Under the pieces are notes generated by a model, which was not told the origin of the DNA, made no database searches, and was given only the letters and a program-made list of their open reading frames with translations. Source: Rhodococcus rhodochrous (GTDB taxonomy: Bacteria > Actinomycetota > Actinomycetes > Mycobacteriales > Mycobacteriaceae). Taken from it: a DNA stretch of 64,000 bases. The position numbers and the translations under genes were made by a program. Shown here piece by piece: positions 26,151 through 33,382 of this stretch (the stretch's first letter is position 1; the number at the start of each line of letters is the position of its first letter). The DNA is taken from contig NZ_CP027557.1 of the NCBI RefSeq assembly GCF_014854695.1, positions 1,054,001 to 1,118,000 of the forward strand, written 5' to 3'.

Positions 26151-27224
26151 TCAGCGTGCGGGTCCTGATTCGAGAACGATGTCAGCGGAACGTCTTTCGC
26201 CGTTCTCGATGGTCCACTCGATCGACACGACGTCGCCGGGGCGGTGACGGAGCAGACGTTCCTCGAGTTCCCCGGTCGACGAGACGCGCTCACCGTCGAA
26301 CGACACCACGACGTCGCCGGCGTCGAGACCGGCGTGATAGGCGGGACTGTCGTAGGACACCCACAGCACCTCGGCCCCGAGATCCTGCCCGTCCCTGCGG
26401 GCGGTGGTGACGCTCGCGCCCAGCCGAGGTGTGGGGCCCACGTGCACCGACCCGTCGCTCACTCCCGTCCGAACCTGTTCGACGACCGTGATCGCCTCGG
26501 TGATGGGCACGGCGTACGCCTCGGGGGTCGTATCGGGCGAGGTGTCGGTGTTCCGCTGCACTGCACCCGCGGTGTTGATCCCCACGACCGTTCCGTACTC
26601 GTCGACGAGCGGCCCGCCGGAATCGCCCGGCCGGATCGGGGCGTCGGTGCGGATCATCCCCGTGAGGCGGTGACGCGAACCGTCCGTGGCGTCGCGGACC
26701 ACCACATTGCGGTCGAACTCGACGATGGTGCCGGGGGTCGCCACGACGACCCCACCACCCTCGGAATTACCGAAGGCCGTCACCCGGCTGCCCACCGGCG
26801 GCAGGTCCTCGGCGATCGCGGCGGCCGGAAGATCGCTCGCGGTGCCGAGTCGCAGGACGGCGAGATCGCGTTCGCGGTCGTAGCCGAGGACCTCCGCGTC
26901 GTAGATCAGTCCGTTCGCACCGCTCACCGCGCTGATGTCGGTGGCTCCGCTCACCACATGATGATTCGTGACGACCGTGCCGTCGGGAGTGATCACGATC
27001 CCGGTGCCCGTCATGCCCGTCCATCCCGCGCTCGCGTCGATCGTCACGACGACCGGCAGGGTGCGGGCGGTGAGTTCGTCGGCGGTCAGCGGCGTCGGGG
27101 GAGGGGCGACCGGCGCCGGTGGTGGGGGAGGGAGCGCCACGTCGACCAGGGCCGGTGCCGATGCGACGAGGCTGGCGGTGGTCGCGAGCGCGACCAGCAG
27201 CACCGATCCGCCCCGCCCACTCAC
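26151..27224 (-). CDS. secreted trypsin-like serine protease with PDZ domain
   Basis: 357 residues, HtrA/PepA type. An N-terminal hydrophobic stretch (SVLLVALATTASLVASAPAL) is a signal peptide or anchor, followed by a proline-rich linker (LPPPPPAPVAPPPTPL). The catalytic triad is His89 in VVTNHHVV, Asp120 in RERDLAVL and Ser202 in RPGDSGGPL. A PDZ domain covers about 265-350 (VSYDSPAYHAGLDAGDVVVSFDGERV). It should work outside the membrane on damaged or regulatory envelope proteins. The GTG start overlaps the stop of the flavoprotein gene (GTGA). Confidence 0.9.
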   Translation of the reverse strand: MSGRGGSVLLVALATTASLVASAPALVDVALPPPPPAPVAPPPTPLTADELTARTLPVVVTIDASAGWTGMTGTGIVITPDGTVVTNHHVVSGATDISAVSGANGLIYDAEVLGYDRERDLAVLRLGTASDLPAAAIAEDLPPVGSRVTAFGNSEGGGVVVATPGTIVEFDRNVVVRDATDGSRHRLTGMIRTDAPIRPGDSGGPLVDEYGTVVGINTAGAVQRNTDTSPDTTPEAYAVPITEAITVVEQVRTGVSDGSVHVGPTPRLGASVTTARRDGQDLGAEVLWVSYDSPAYHAGLDAGDVVVSFDGERVSSTGELEERLLRHRPGDVVSIEWTIENGERRSADIVLESGPAR

Positions 27225-28351
27225 TGCTGCGGCACCTCGCCGGTGAGATGGTCGAGCAGTTCACGCGCCGCGGCGCGACCGGCGCGGTTCGCCCCGATCG
27301 TGGACGCCGACGGGCCGTAGCCGACGAGATGGACGCGCGGATCCTTCGCGACGCGGGTCGCGAGCCGGCCGTCCATCGTGATGCCGCCACCGGCGTTGCG
27401 CAACGACAACGGTGCGAGATGGTCGAGGGAACTCCGGAATCCGGTGCACCACAGGATGACGTCGACGTCGAGTGTCCGGCCGTCGCTCCATCGGACGCCG
27501 GTCTCGGTGATCTCGGAGAACATCGGGGACCGCTCCAGCGCGCCGCGTTCGCGCGCGGCCCGCAGCGCCGGGGTGAGCGGGAGCCCGGTGACGGAGACGA
27601 CCGATCCGGGTGGCAGTCCGCGTCGTACCCGATCCTCGACGAGCGCGACGGCAGCGTGGCCACGCTCGGCCGTGAAAGGTTCCTCGCTCCACGCGGGTTC
27701 GCGTCGCGTCACCCAGGTGGTCTCGGTGACGCGGGAGATCTCGTCGAGGAGCTGGACCGCGGAGATGCCACCACCGACGACGAGCACGTGCTGCCCGGTG
27801 AACTCCTCGGCCGTTCGGTAGTCCTTGGTGTGCAGCTGCCGTCCGGTGAATCGCGCGGCGCCGGGATACCACGGGACGAAGGGCCGCTCCCAGGTGCCGG
27901 TCGCGTTGATGATGCCGCGTGCCGCGTAGACGGCCGACTCGGTCTCGACGCGCAGTCGCTCGCCGCGGTCGCACACGACCCGCACGGTGGTGGGGCGGTG
28001 GACGGGAAGGTCGAACTCCTTCTCGTAGGCGGCGTAGTACTGCGGTACCGCCGAGGCGGCCGGAACCTCTCCCGCGGAGGTGTCGACGACGTCCGCGAAC
28101 GCGAGGCCGGGCAGGTCGTGGACGCCGTTGACGGTGCTCAGTGTCAGCGACGGCCAACGGTCCTGCCATGCCCCGCCGGGACCGAACGAGCGGTCGAGGA
28201 CGACGAATCCGGTCTCGGGTGCGACTCCGAAGCGGGTGAGGAAGTAGGCGGTCGACAGACCGGCCTGCCCGGCGCCGATCACGACGATGTCGACCGGCGT
28301 CGCATCGGCGGTCTGTACCTCGGCCGCATCGAGTGCCTCGTCGGCGAGCAT
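27221..28351 (-). CDS. flavin-dependent NAD(P)-binding oxidoreductase
   Basis: About 376 residues, two Rossmann domains like flavin monooxygenases and thioredoxin-reductase relatives. FAD motif VVIGAGQAGLSTAYFL near the N-terminus, the conserved LDRSFGPGGAWQDRWPSLTLSTVNGVHDLPG, the NADPH motif VLVVGGGISAVQLLDEIS in the middle, and the C-terminal ILWCTGFRSSLDHL with VHLVGYGPSASTIGANR. ATG at 28351 is preferred because GAGAGGGAGG lies six bases before it; ATGs at 28387/28384 have no such site. Co-transcribed with the protease gene. Substrate unknown; no partner suggests one. Confidence 0.85.
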   Translation of the reverse strand: MLADEALDAAEVQTADATPVDIVVIGAGQAGLSTAYFLTRFGVAPETGFVVLDRSFGPGGAWQDRWPSLTLSTVNGVHDLPGLAFADVVDTSAGEVPAASAVPQYYAAYEKEFDLPVHRPTTVRVVCDRGERLRVETESAVYAARGIINATGTWERPFVPWYPGAARFTGRQLHTKDYRTAEEFTGQHVLVVGGGISAVQLLDEISRVTETTWVTRREPAWSEEPFTAERGHAAVALVEDRVRRGLPPGSVVSVTGLPLTPALRAARERGALERSPMFSEITETGVRWSDGRTLDVDVILWCTGFRSSLDHLAPLSLRNAGGGITMDGRLATRVAKDPRVHLVGYGPSASTIGANRAGRAAARELLDHLTGEVPQQ

Positions 28352-28439
28352 CGCGAGCCTCCCTCTCGGATCGTTGTCCTTCATCATGCCGCGATCGCGG
28401 CCGGTGCGCGGAGGGAACGCTGTCCGGGTCCCGAGAAAT

Positions 28440-28464
28440 GTGATATCACTTTAATATCGCTTTG
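28440..28464. promoter_or_regulatory. repeated binding site in front of the SPFH operon
   Basis: A perfect palindrome GTGATATCAC (28440-28449) is part of two head-to-tail 11-bp repeats, ATATCACTTTA (28443-28453) and ATATCGCTTTG (28454-28464). One repeat per helical turn is the pattern ribbon-helix-helix proteins bind; such a protein is encoded two genes downstream. The repeats lie 6 bp before the SPFH ribosome site. Confidence 0.6.
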
Positions 28465-28482
28465 ACTCTGGGAGGTAGGAAC

Positions 28483-29373
28483 ATGGATGTCGTGCAGTCG
28501 CCCGTGACCGTCGAGCGGCCGGGCCCCTCGTCCAACGGCTGGTCGGTGCTGATCGCCGCTCTGGTCGCAATCGCCGTCGGCGCCGGACTGATCGGCTGGG
28601 GAGCGGTGGACGTCACCGTCCCGCTGATCGTCGCCGGTGGCGTCATCGTCGTGCTCGCCCTCGTGGCACTCGCCGGACTCGTCCTCGTCGAACCGAACGA
28701 GGCCCGCGTCCTCCAGCTCCTCGGCAGCTCGTACACCGGCACCCTGCGCGAACCCGGTCTGCGCTGGATGAACCCGCTCAACACCCGCCGCAAGATCTCC
28801 ACCCGCATCCGCAACCACGAGACGGGCAGAGCCAAGGTCAACGATGCCGACGGCAACCCCATCGAGATCTCGGCGGTCATCGTGTGGCAGGTCGAGGACA
28901 CCGCGCGCGCCGTCTTCGACGTCGACGACTTCGAGGAGTTCGTCGCCGTCCAGACCGAGGCCGCGGTCCGCCACATCGCCGGTTCGTACCCGTACGACGC
29001 TGCGCCGGAAGTGATGTCGCTGCGTCAGAACGCCGACGAGATCACCACCAAGCTCTCGGCCGAGGTCCACGACCGCGTGCAGTCCGCCGGTATCCGCGTC
29101 ATCGAGACCCGCATCAACCAGCTCGCCTACGCACCCGAGATCGCCCAGGCGATGCTGCGACGTCAGCAGGCCGGCGCCGTCATCGCCGCCCGCGAGCAGA
29201 TCGTCAAAGGTGCCGTCTCGATGGTCGGCACCGCCCTGGCCCGCCTCGAGGCCGAGCACACCGTCGAACTCGACGAGGAACGCAAGGCCGCGATGGTCTC
29301 GAATCTCCTCGTCGTGTTGTGTGGAGACCAGAGTGCTCAGCCCGTCCTCAACACGGGATCGCTGTACCAGTAG
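28483..29373 (+). CDS. SPFH/Band 7 (stomatin-like) membrane protein
   Basis: 296 residues. Two N-terminal helices (about 20-42 and 47-68) precede a Band 7 domain beginning LVLVEPNEARVLQLLGSSYTGTLREPGLRWMNPLN and running to about residue 240, with the long C-terminal helix ARLEAEHTVELDEERKAAM. SPFH proteins form oligomeric cages that organise membrane microdomains and protease access. A strong GGAGGTAGGA ribosome site precedes the ATG. The next gene, 12 bp on, encodes a ribbon-helix-helix protein, a pairing conserved in many bacteria. Confidence 0.9.
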   Translation: MDVVQSPVTVERPGPSSNGWSVLIAALVAIAVGAGLIGWGAVDVTVPLIVAGGVIVVLALVALAGLVLVEPNEARVLQLLGSSYTGTLREPGLRWMNPLNTRRKISTRIRNHETGRAKVNDADGNPIEISAVIVWQVEDTARAVFDVDDFEEFVAVQTEAAVRHIAGSYPYDAAPEVMSLRQNADEITTKLSAEVHDRVQSAGIRVIETRINQLAYAPEIAQAMLRRQQAGAVIAAREQIVKGAVSMVGTALARLEAEHTVELDEERKAAMVSNLLVVLCGDQSAQPVLNTGSLYQ

Positions 29374-29385
29374 GGATCATGCGGC

Positions 29386-29595
29386 ATGGCCGAACGTAAG
29401 AAGGTGCTGCTGCGCCTCGACCCGGCAGTCCACGACGCGCTCGCGCGGTGGGCTGCCGACGAGTTGCGCAGCACCAACGCCCAGATCGAGTTCCTGCTCC
29501 GGCGGGCCCTCACCGAGGCCGGCCGAATGCCGCGCGAGGTGGGGCGCATACGCGGACCGGGCCGTCCGCGTGCCGATGCCGACGACGAGGAGTGA
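29386..29595 (+). CDS. Arc-like ribbon-helix-helix DNA-binding protein
   Basis: 69 residues. KKVLLRLDPAVHDALARWAADELRSTNAQIEFLLRRALTEAG is the ribbon strand plus two helices of the Arc/MetJ fold; the tail is basic then acidic. It is the usual companion of an SPFH gene and probably regulates the operon through the repeats at 28440-28464. No toxin gene accompanies it, so a toxin-antitoxin reading is not supported. Confidence 0.85.
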   Translation: MAERKKVLLRLDPAVHDALARWAADELRSTNAQIEFLLRRALTEAGRMPREVGRIRGPGRPRADADDEE

Positions 29596-29601
29596 GCAGA
29601 C

Positions 29602-30285
29602 ATGGCCGGCACGGCACGACGGGAAGGTGCCACCGACGAGACGGGTCGCTACGCGGTGCTCTATCCCGCGCTCGCCGAGGCGGCCCACCGCGTAGGCGCG
29701 ACCGCGATCGGTCTGATCGACGTGGGACGCCCCGCGGCGCTGAACCTGTGCGTCGACCGAGTGGGCATCACCTACAGCGACGGGGTGTTCCTGGGCGACC
29801 CGGATTCTCCTGTGCAGGAGAGCTGTTCGATCGTCCACGGCGGGTCGGTTCCCGACCGGGCGATGCCTCCGGTGGTCGCGCGCGTCGCCGTGACGCGCCA
29901 CCGCCCCGACGTCGAGGACGCCCTGCTCGCCGAGGACGCACCCGTCCGGTTCTGCGGCGACGTCGTGGAGCTGCTGCCCGAGGCGATCGCGGCGGTACCC
30001 GAGGGTGCCCTGCCGGTCGTGACGACCACCTGGGCGCTGTCGCGTCTGGCGATTGCGCGGCGCCCGTCGTTCGTCGACCGCCTTCGCGAGGCTGCCGGGA
30101 AGCGGACGGTCGCGTGGGTGTCGGCCGAGGGTGTCGGTGTCGCGCCGTCGGTCCCGACGCTCGGTGATCGTCCGGCCTCCGGCCACAGCATCGTCGGCAT
30201 CGCGCTGTACGAGGGTGCCGAGCAACGGGTGGATGCGGTGGCGCGCTGCTGGTCGCGGGGCCGAATTCTCGACTGGTTTCACTGA
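29602..30285 (+). CDS. shortened DUF2332-like protein
   Basis: 227 residues. TDETGRYAVLYPALAEAAHRVGATAIGLIDVGRPAALNLCVDR near the N-terminus and VPEGALPVVTTTWALSRLAIARR plus RTVAWVSAEG later fit the core of DUF2332, a family usually about 330-350 residues. The usual N-terminal 90-100 residues are missing, and a segment before the central GDVVELLP also looks deleted. No matching sequence is found upstream in any frame. It has no frameshift, starts 6 bp after the RHH gene and has AGGAGTGAG before the ATG, so it is expressed as written. Function unknown; it could be a functional short form or a remnant. Confidence 0.6.
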   Translation: MAGTARREGATDETGRYAVLYPALAEAAHRVGATAIGLIDVGRPAALNLCVDRVGITYSDGVFLGDPDSPVQESCSIVHGGSVPDRAMPPVVARVAVTRHRPDVEDALLAEDAPVRFCGDVVELLPEAIAAVPEGALPVVTTTWALSRLAIARRPSFVDRLREAAGKRTVAWVSAEGVGVAPSVPTLGDRPASGHSIVGIALYEGAEQRVDAVARCWSRGRILDWFH

Positions 30286-30335
30286 TTTCGGTGGTTCCAC
30301 CCCAGCTCGGCGGGCTCGGATCCACCTGAACCCGA

Positions 30336-30887
30336 TCAGGCGGCGAAGGTCGGTAGCAGGGTCCGCGTGATGCGAGCGGGCCAGTCCTCGTCCACCTCGC
30401 CGCGGCGCGCCTGCTCGGCGAAGTAGGCCCCGACCACGCAGTCCAGGAAGGTCTCCACATCGAGATCGGCGCAGACGGTTCCGTCGTCGCAGTGGCGTCG
30501 GATCGTCTCGGCGAGCACCTGCCGGTGGCGCATCAACAGTGACCGCATCAGCTCGGTGAACCACGGTTCCTGTTCGGTGACGAGCGCCGCGAGCCCCCCG
30601 AGCCCGATGCCCTCGTCGACGGAGAGGCGGGACTGCTCCACCACCCACCGCAGGAGCTCTTCGGCCGTGGCCTCCGGTGCCGGTGCCGTCGGCCGGGTGA
30701 GGGGTTCCATCACCGCCTTCAGCATTTCACTGCGGTCCCGGTACCGGCGGTAGATCGTGGTCCGAGCCATGCCCGCGAGGTTCGCGACGGCCTCGATCGT
30801 GACGGCCTTGGGCCCCTTCGTGCGCAGCAGTGCGAGCACGGCGTCGGCGATCCGCTGTTCGGGTGGGGATGTCGTCGCGGGTTCCAT
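30336..30887 (-). CDS. TetR-family repressor
   Basis: 183 residues. Helix-turn-helix in RTKGPKAVTIEAVANLAGMARTTIYRRYRDRSEMLKAVM (about 25-63), then a TetR C-terminal ligand domain with QPxx-type helices. ATG at 30887 with GGAG five bases before it is the natural start; the long upstream extension crosses the operator region. It is divergent from the small SPW-repeat membrane protein and two overlapping perfect 17-bp palindromes lie between, so it should control itself and that gene. Confidence 0.9.
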   Translation of the reverse strand: MEPATTSPPEQRIADAVLALLRTKGPKAVTIEAVANLAGMARTTIYRRYRDRSEMLKAVMEPLTRPTAPAPEATAEELLRWVVEQSRLSVDEGIGLGGLAALVTEQEPWFTELMRSLLMRHRQVLAETIRRHCDDGTVCADLDVETFLDCVVGAYFAEQARRGEVDEDWPARITRTLLPTFAA

Positions 30888-30947
30888 CGTCTCCGGCCTT
30901 CTGTGTGGTGAGTCGAGTCTCCATCGAAGCATGCCCACCGACATGAC

Positions 30948-30979
30948 GCTACACTGGATGTAGCTACACAACATGTAGC
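30948..30979. promoter_or_regulatory. double TetR operator
   Basis: Two perfect 6-5-6 palindromes, GCTACACTGGATGTAGC (30948-30964) and GCTACACAACATGTAGC (30963-30979), overlapping by two bases with centres 15 bp apart. Located between the divergent tetR and SPW genes; typical of two TetR dimers binding opposite or adjacent faces. Confidence 0.85.
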
Positions 30980-31005
30980 GTATCGATGAATCAGGAGGCT
31001 CGGAA

Positions 31006-31392
31006 TTGTCTGCTCGCACGTCGTGGCCGGGAGGAATCGCGCTGTTCCTCGGCCTGCTCACCATGTCGTCCTCGTTCTGGACCGAGACCACCGCACTCGG
31101 CCGCGGAGCGACCCTGGGATTCGGTGCGCTGGCAAGCATCTATGCGCTGTGGTCGCTGATCGCGCGCGATCCCACGAAGGATCACTGGGCCCTGTCGGTG
31201 GTGGGTCTGGCCATGCTGGTCTCGCCGTGGGTCGGGCAGTTCGCGGGCGACGGCGCCGCATGGACCGCGTGGATCTCCGGTGCGTTGATCATGGCCCTCG
31301 GTGCCACCGCCTACCTTGCGGACGATTCGGCCGACCTCACGCGACGAGTCGAGCACGAGGAGCGGGCGAACTACGAGGCCGCCCTGCGCTGA
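31006..31392 (+). CDS. SPW-repeat membrane protein
   Basis: 128 residues with four short helices. The SPW motif is visible as VSPWVGQFAG, and the first repeat has the degenerate form MSSSFWTE. The start is TTG at 31006, supported by AGGAGG ten bases before; no ATG or GTG fits. The C-terminal 20 residues are charged (RRVEHEERANYEAALR). Function of the family is not known. Control by the divergent TetR through the double operator is strongly suggested. Confidence 0.82.
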   Translation: MSARTSWPGGIALFLGLLTMSSSFWTETTALGRGATLGFGALASIYALWSLIARDPTKDHWALSVVGLAMLVSPWVGQFAGDGAAWTAWISGALIMALGATAYLADDSADLTRRVEHEERANYEAALR

Positions 31393-31438
31393 TCCCGTCT
31401 TCGGGACATGCCGCCCGTCGCTGATGGAATGATGCGGT

Positions 31439-32200
31439 GTGTCCGGTGACGAAGGGATGGGGCGACACATGATCGGGATCAGCCGCGACGGCGACGTCGT
31501 GACCGTGGAACTGCAACGCGAGGAGCGTCGTAACGCGCTCAACACGCAACTGTGCGTGGAGATCCGCGAAGCGGTGGACAAGGCCGTGGCGGACGACGCG
31601 CGTGTCGTGGTGATCACCGGGCGGGGCACGAGCTTCTGCGCCGGGGCCGATCTCTCCGGCGACGTCTACGCCGAAGGGTTCACCGACAGCCTCGCCGAGA
31701 CGCTGCGCACCATCGTCGAGGCCCCGATCCCGGTGATCGCGGCCGTCAACGGCCCGGCCATCGGTGCCGGCACCCAGCTGACGCTCGCGGCGGATCTGAG
31801 GGTCGTGGCGCCCACTGCACGTTTCTCGGTTCCTGCTGCGCGCCTGGGCATCTCGGTGGATCGGTGGACGGTCCGGCGACTCGCCTCGCTCATCGGCGGC
31901 GGTCCGGCACGCGCGGTCTTCCTCGCCGCCGAACCCGTCCACGCCGAGGAAGCTCTCGCGCGTGGGCTCGCCAATCGCATCGGCGACCTCGCCGACGCGC
32001 AGGCATGGGCGCACGAGATCGCGAAGCTCGCGCCGCTGTCGCTGAACGCGATGAAGTTGTTCCTCAACGACGACGGCACCCGCGACGAGGCCACGCCCGA
32101 GCAGACCGCCGCACTCGCCGCGGCGTGGCTCAGCGAGGACGCCCAGGAGGCCAGGCTCGCTCGTGCCGAGCGCCGCGACCCGATCTTCCGCGGACGATGA
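31439..32200 (+). CDS. enoyl-CoA hydratase/isomerase, EchA6-like
   Basis: 253 residues, crotonase fold. VVVITGRGTSFCAGADLSGD near 57-76 and PIPVIAAVNGPAIGAGTQLTLAADLRV near 95-121 form the CoA oxyanion hole; PAARLGISVDRWTVRRLASLIGGG follows. The acidic pair of true hydratases is not fully conserved: the second position reads isoleucine-serine-valine-aspartate, so catalysis could differ, as reported for the non-catalytic M. tuberculosis EchA6. Gene order echA-MBL-ctpE matches Rv0905-Rv0906-Rv0908. Starts at GTG 31439; an internal ATG at 31469 is possible. Confidence 0.85.
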   Translation: MSGDEGMGRHMIGISRDGDVVTVELQREERRNALNTQLCVEIREAVDKAVADDARVVVITGRGTSFCAGADLSGDVYAEGFTDSLAETLRTIVEAPIPVIAAVNGPAIGAGTQLTLAADLRVVAPTARFSVPAARLGISVDRWTVRRLASLIGGGPARAVFLAAEPVHAEEALARGLANRIGDLADAQAWAHEIAKLAPLSLNAMKLFLNDDGTRDEATPEQTAALAAAWLSEDAQEARLARAERRDPIFRGR

Positions 32201-33330
32201 ACATCCGGTCCGCCGTCTCGGCCGCGCTCGCCGGAGCGGGCACGCTGTGGGTCGCGCGCGCCGTGAACGGCCTGCCCGGTTCCATCGGCGCCTCGGTCTC
32301 CGACATCCGTCCCTACGCCGCCGCGTCGCCCCGCTACCGCGACGGTCGTTTCCACAACACCGACCCGGCGTCCGTGCTCGGCCCCGAGGCGGCGGGCGGT
32401 TTCGCGAAGGACCTGCTCACCCGCGGATCGCGGGGGAGACCTCGCACCGAGGTGCCGTTGTCGACCTATCTCGCGCCGGTCGACGCGGCGGAACTCGCCG
32501 TGACGTGGTTCGGGCACTCGACCGCCCTCGTCGAGGTCGACGGCTACCGGGTGCTGTGCGACCCGGTGTGGAGCGAACGCGTGTCACCCTCACCCACCGT
32601 CGGCCCGGCACGTCTGCATCCGGCGCCTGTCGAACTGCAGACCCTGCCGCGTCTCGACGCGGTGGTGATCTCGCACGACCACTACGACCATCTCGACCGG
32701 TTCACGGTCGAGAGCCTCGCCGTGCTGCAACCGACCGTCCGGTTCGTCGTGCCGCTCGGGGTGGGCGCGCACCTGCGCCGCTGGCGGATCGCCGAGGAAC
32801 GCATCGTCGAACTCGACTGGGACGAACACGTCGAGGTGGACGGCCTGCGCATCACGTGCACCGAGGCCCGGCATTTCTCCGGGCGCGGCCTGCAGCGCAA
32901 CATCACGTTGTGGTCGTCGTGGGTGTTCACCGGGCCGACGCGCCGGGTGTTCTTCGGCGGTGACAGCGGCTACACCCCGCGGTTCGCCGACGTCGGCGAG
33001 GCCTACGGTCCGTTCGACCTGACATTGCTGCCCGTGGGTGCCTACGACAAGCGATGGCCCGACGTGCACATGAACCCCGAGGAAGCGGTGCGCACGCATC
33101 TCGACCTCGGTGGCGTCGACCGTCGCGACAGTCTGCTGGTCCCCGTGCACTGGGGAACCTTCGACCTCGCCTTCCACGCCTGGTCGGAGCCCATCACCCG
33201 GTTGCTGCCCGCCGCGCGGGAGTCGGAGGTGACCACCGCGGTGCCGATGCCGGGTCAGCGGATCGACGTGTCGAAGTCCGATGCGTCGAAGCCCGTCGCG
33301 GTCGATCCGTGGTGGCTCACGTCGAGCTGA
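32197..33330 (+). CDS. metallo-beta-lactamase-fold hydrolase, NAPE-PLD-like
   Basis: 377 residues. [13 protein letters not shown] near 107-119 starts the fold, and the zinc motif HDHYDHLD is at about 164-171 with further ligands in [10 protein letters not shown] and VPVHWGTF. This pattern marks the UlaG/NAPE-PLD branch, members of which act as phospholipases D or lactonases. An N-terminal hydrophobic stretch ([18 protein letters not shown]) could be an anchor. ATG overlaps the echA stop (ATGA). Homologous in position and sequence type to Rv0906, so lipid or envelope related by inference. Confidence 0.87.
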   Translation: MNIRSAVSAALAGAGTLWVARAVNGLPGSIGASVSDIRPYAAASPRYRDGRFHNTDPASVLGPEAAGGFAKDLLTRGSRGRPRTEVPLSTYLAPVDAAELAVTWFGHSTALVEVDGYRVLCDPVWSERVSPSPTVGPARLHPAPVELQTLPRLDAVVISHDHYDHLDRFTVESLAVLQPTVRFVVPLGVGAHLRRWRIAEERIVELDWDEHVEVDGLRITCTEARHFSGRGLQRNITLWSSWVFTGPTRRVFFGGDSGYTPRFADVGEAYGPFDLTLLPVGAYDKRWPDVHMNPEEAVRTHLDLGGVDRRDSLLVPVHWGTFDLAFHAWSEPITRLLPAARESEVTTAVPMPGQRIDVSKSDASKPVAVDPWWLTSS

Positions 33331-33368
33331 TCCACCTGCCGCGGCACCGGCTGTTCGCTTTCGTGCCC

Positions 33369-33374
33369 TAATCT
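33369..33374 (+). promoter_or_regulatory. candidate -10 for leaderless ctpE transcript
   Basis: TAATCT, then 8 bp to the ATG at 33383; no ribosome site. Confidence 0.5.
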
Positions 33375-33382
33375 GGTTCGTC

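Noticed and set aside
29386-29595. Antitoxin of a toxin-antitoxin pair
   Set aside because: No toxin-like gene adjoins; the partners are SPFH and DUF2332-like genes.
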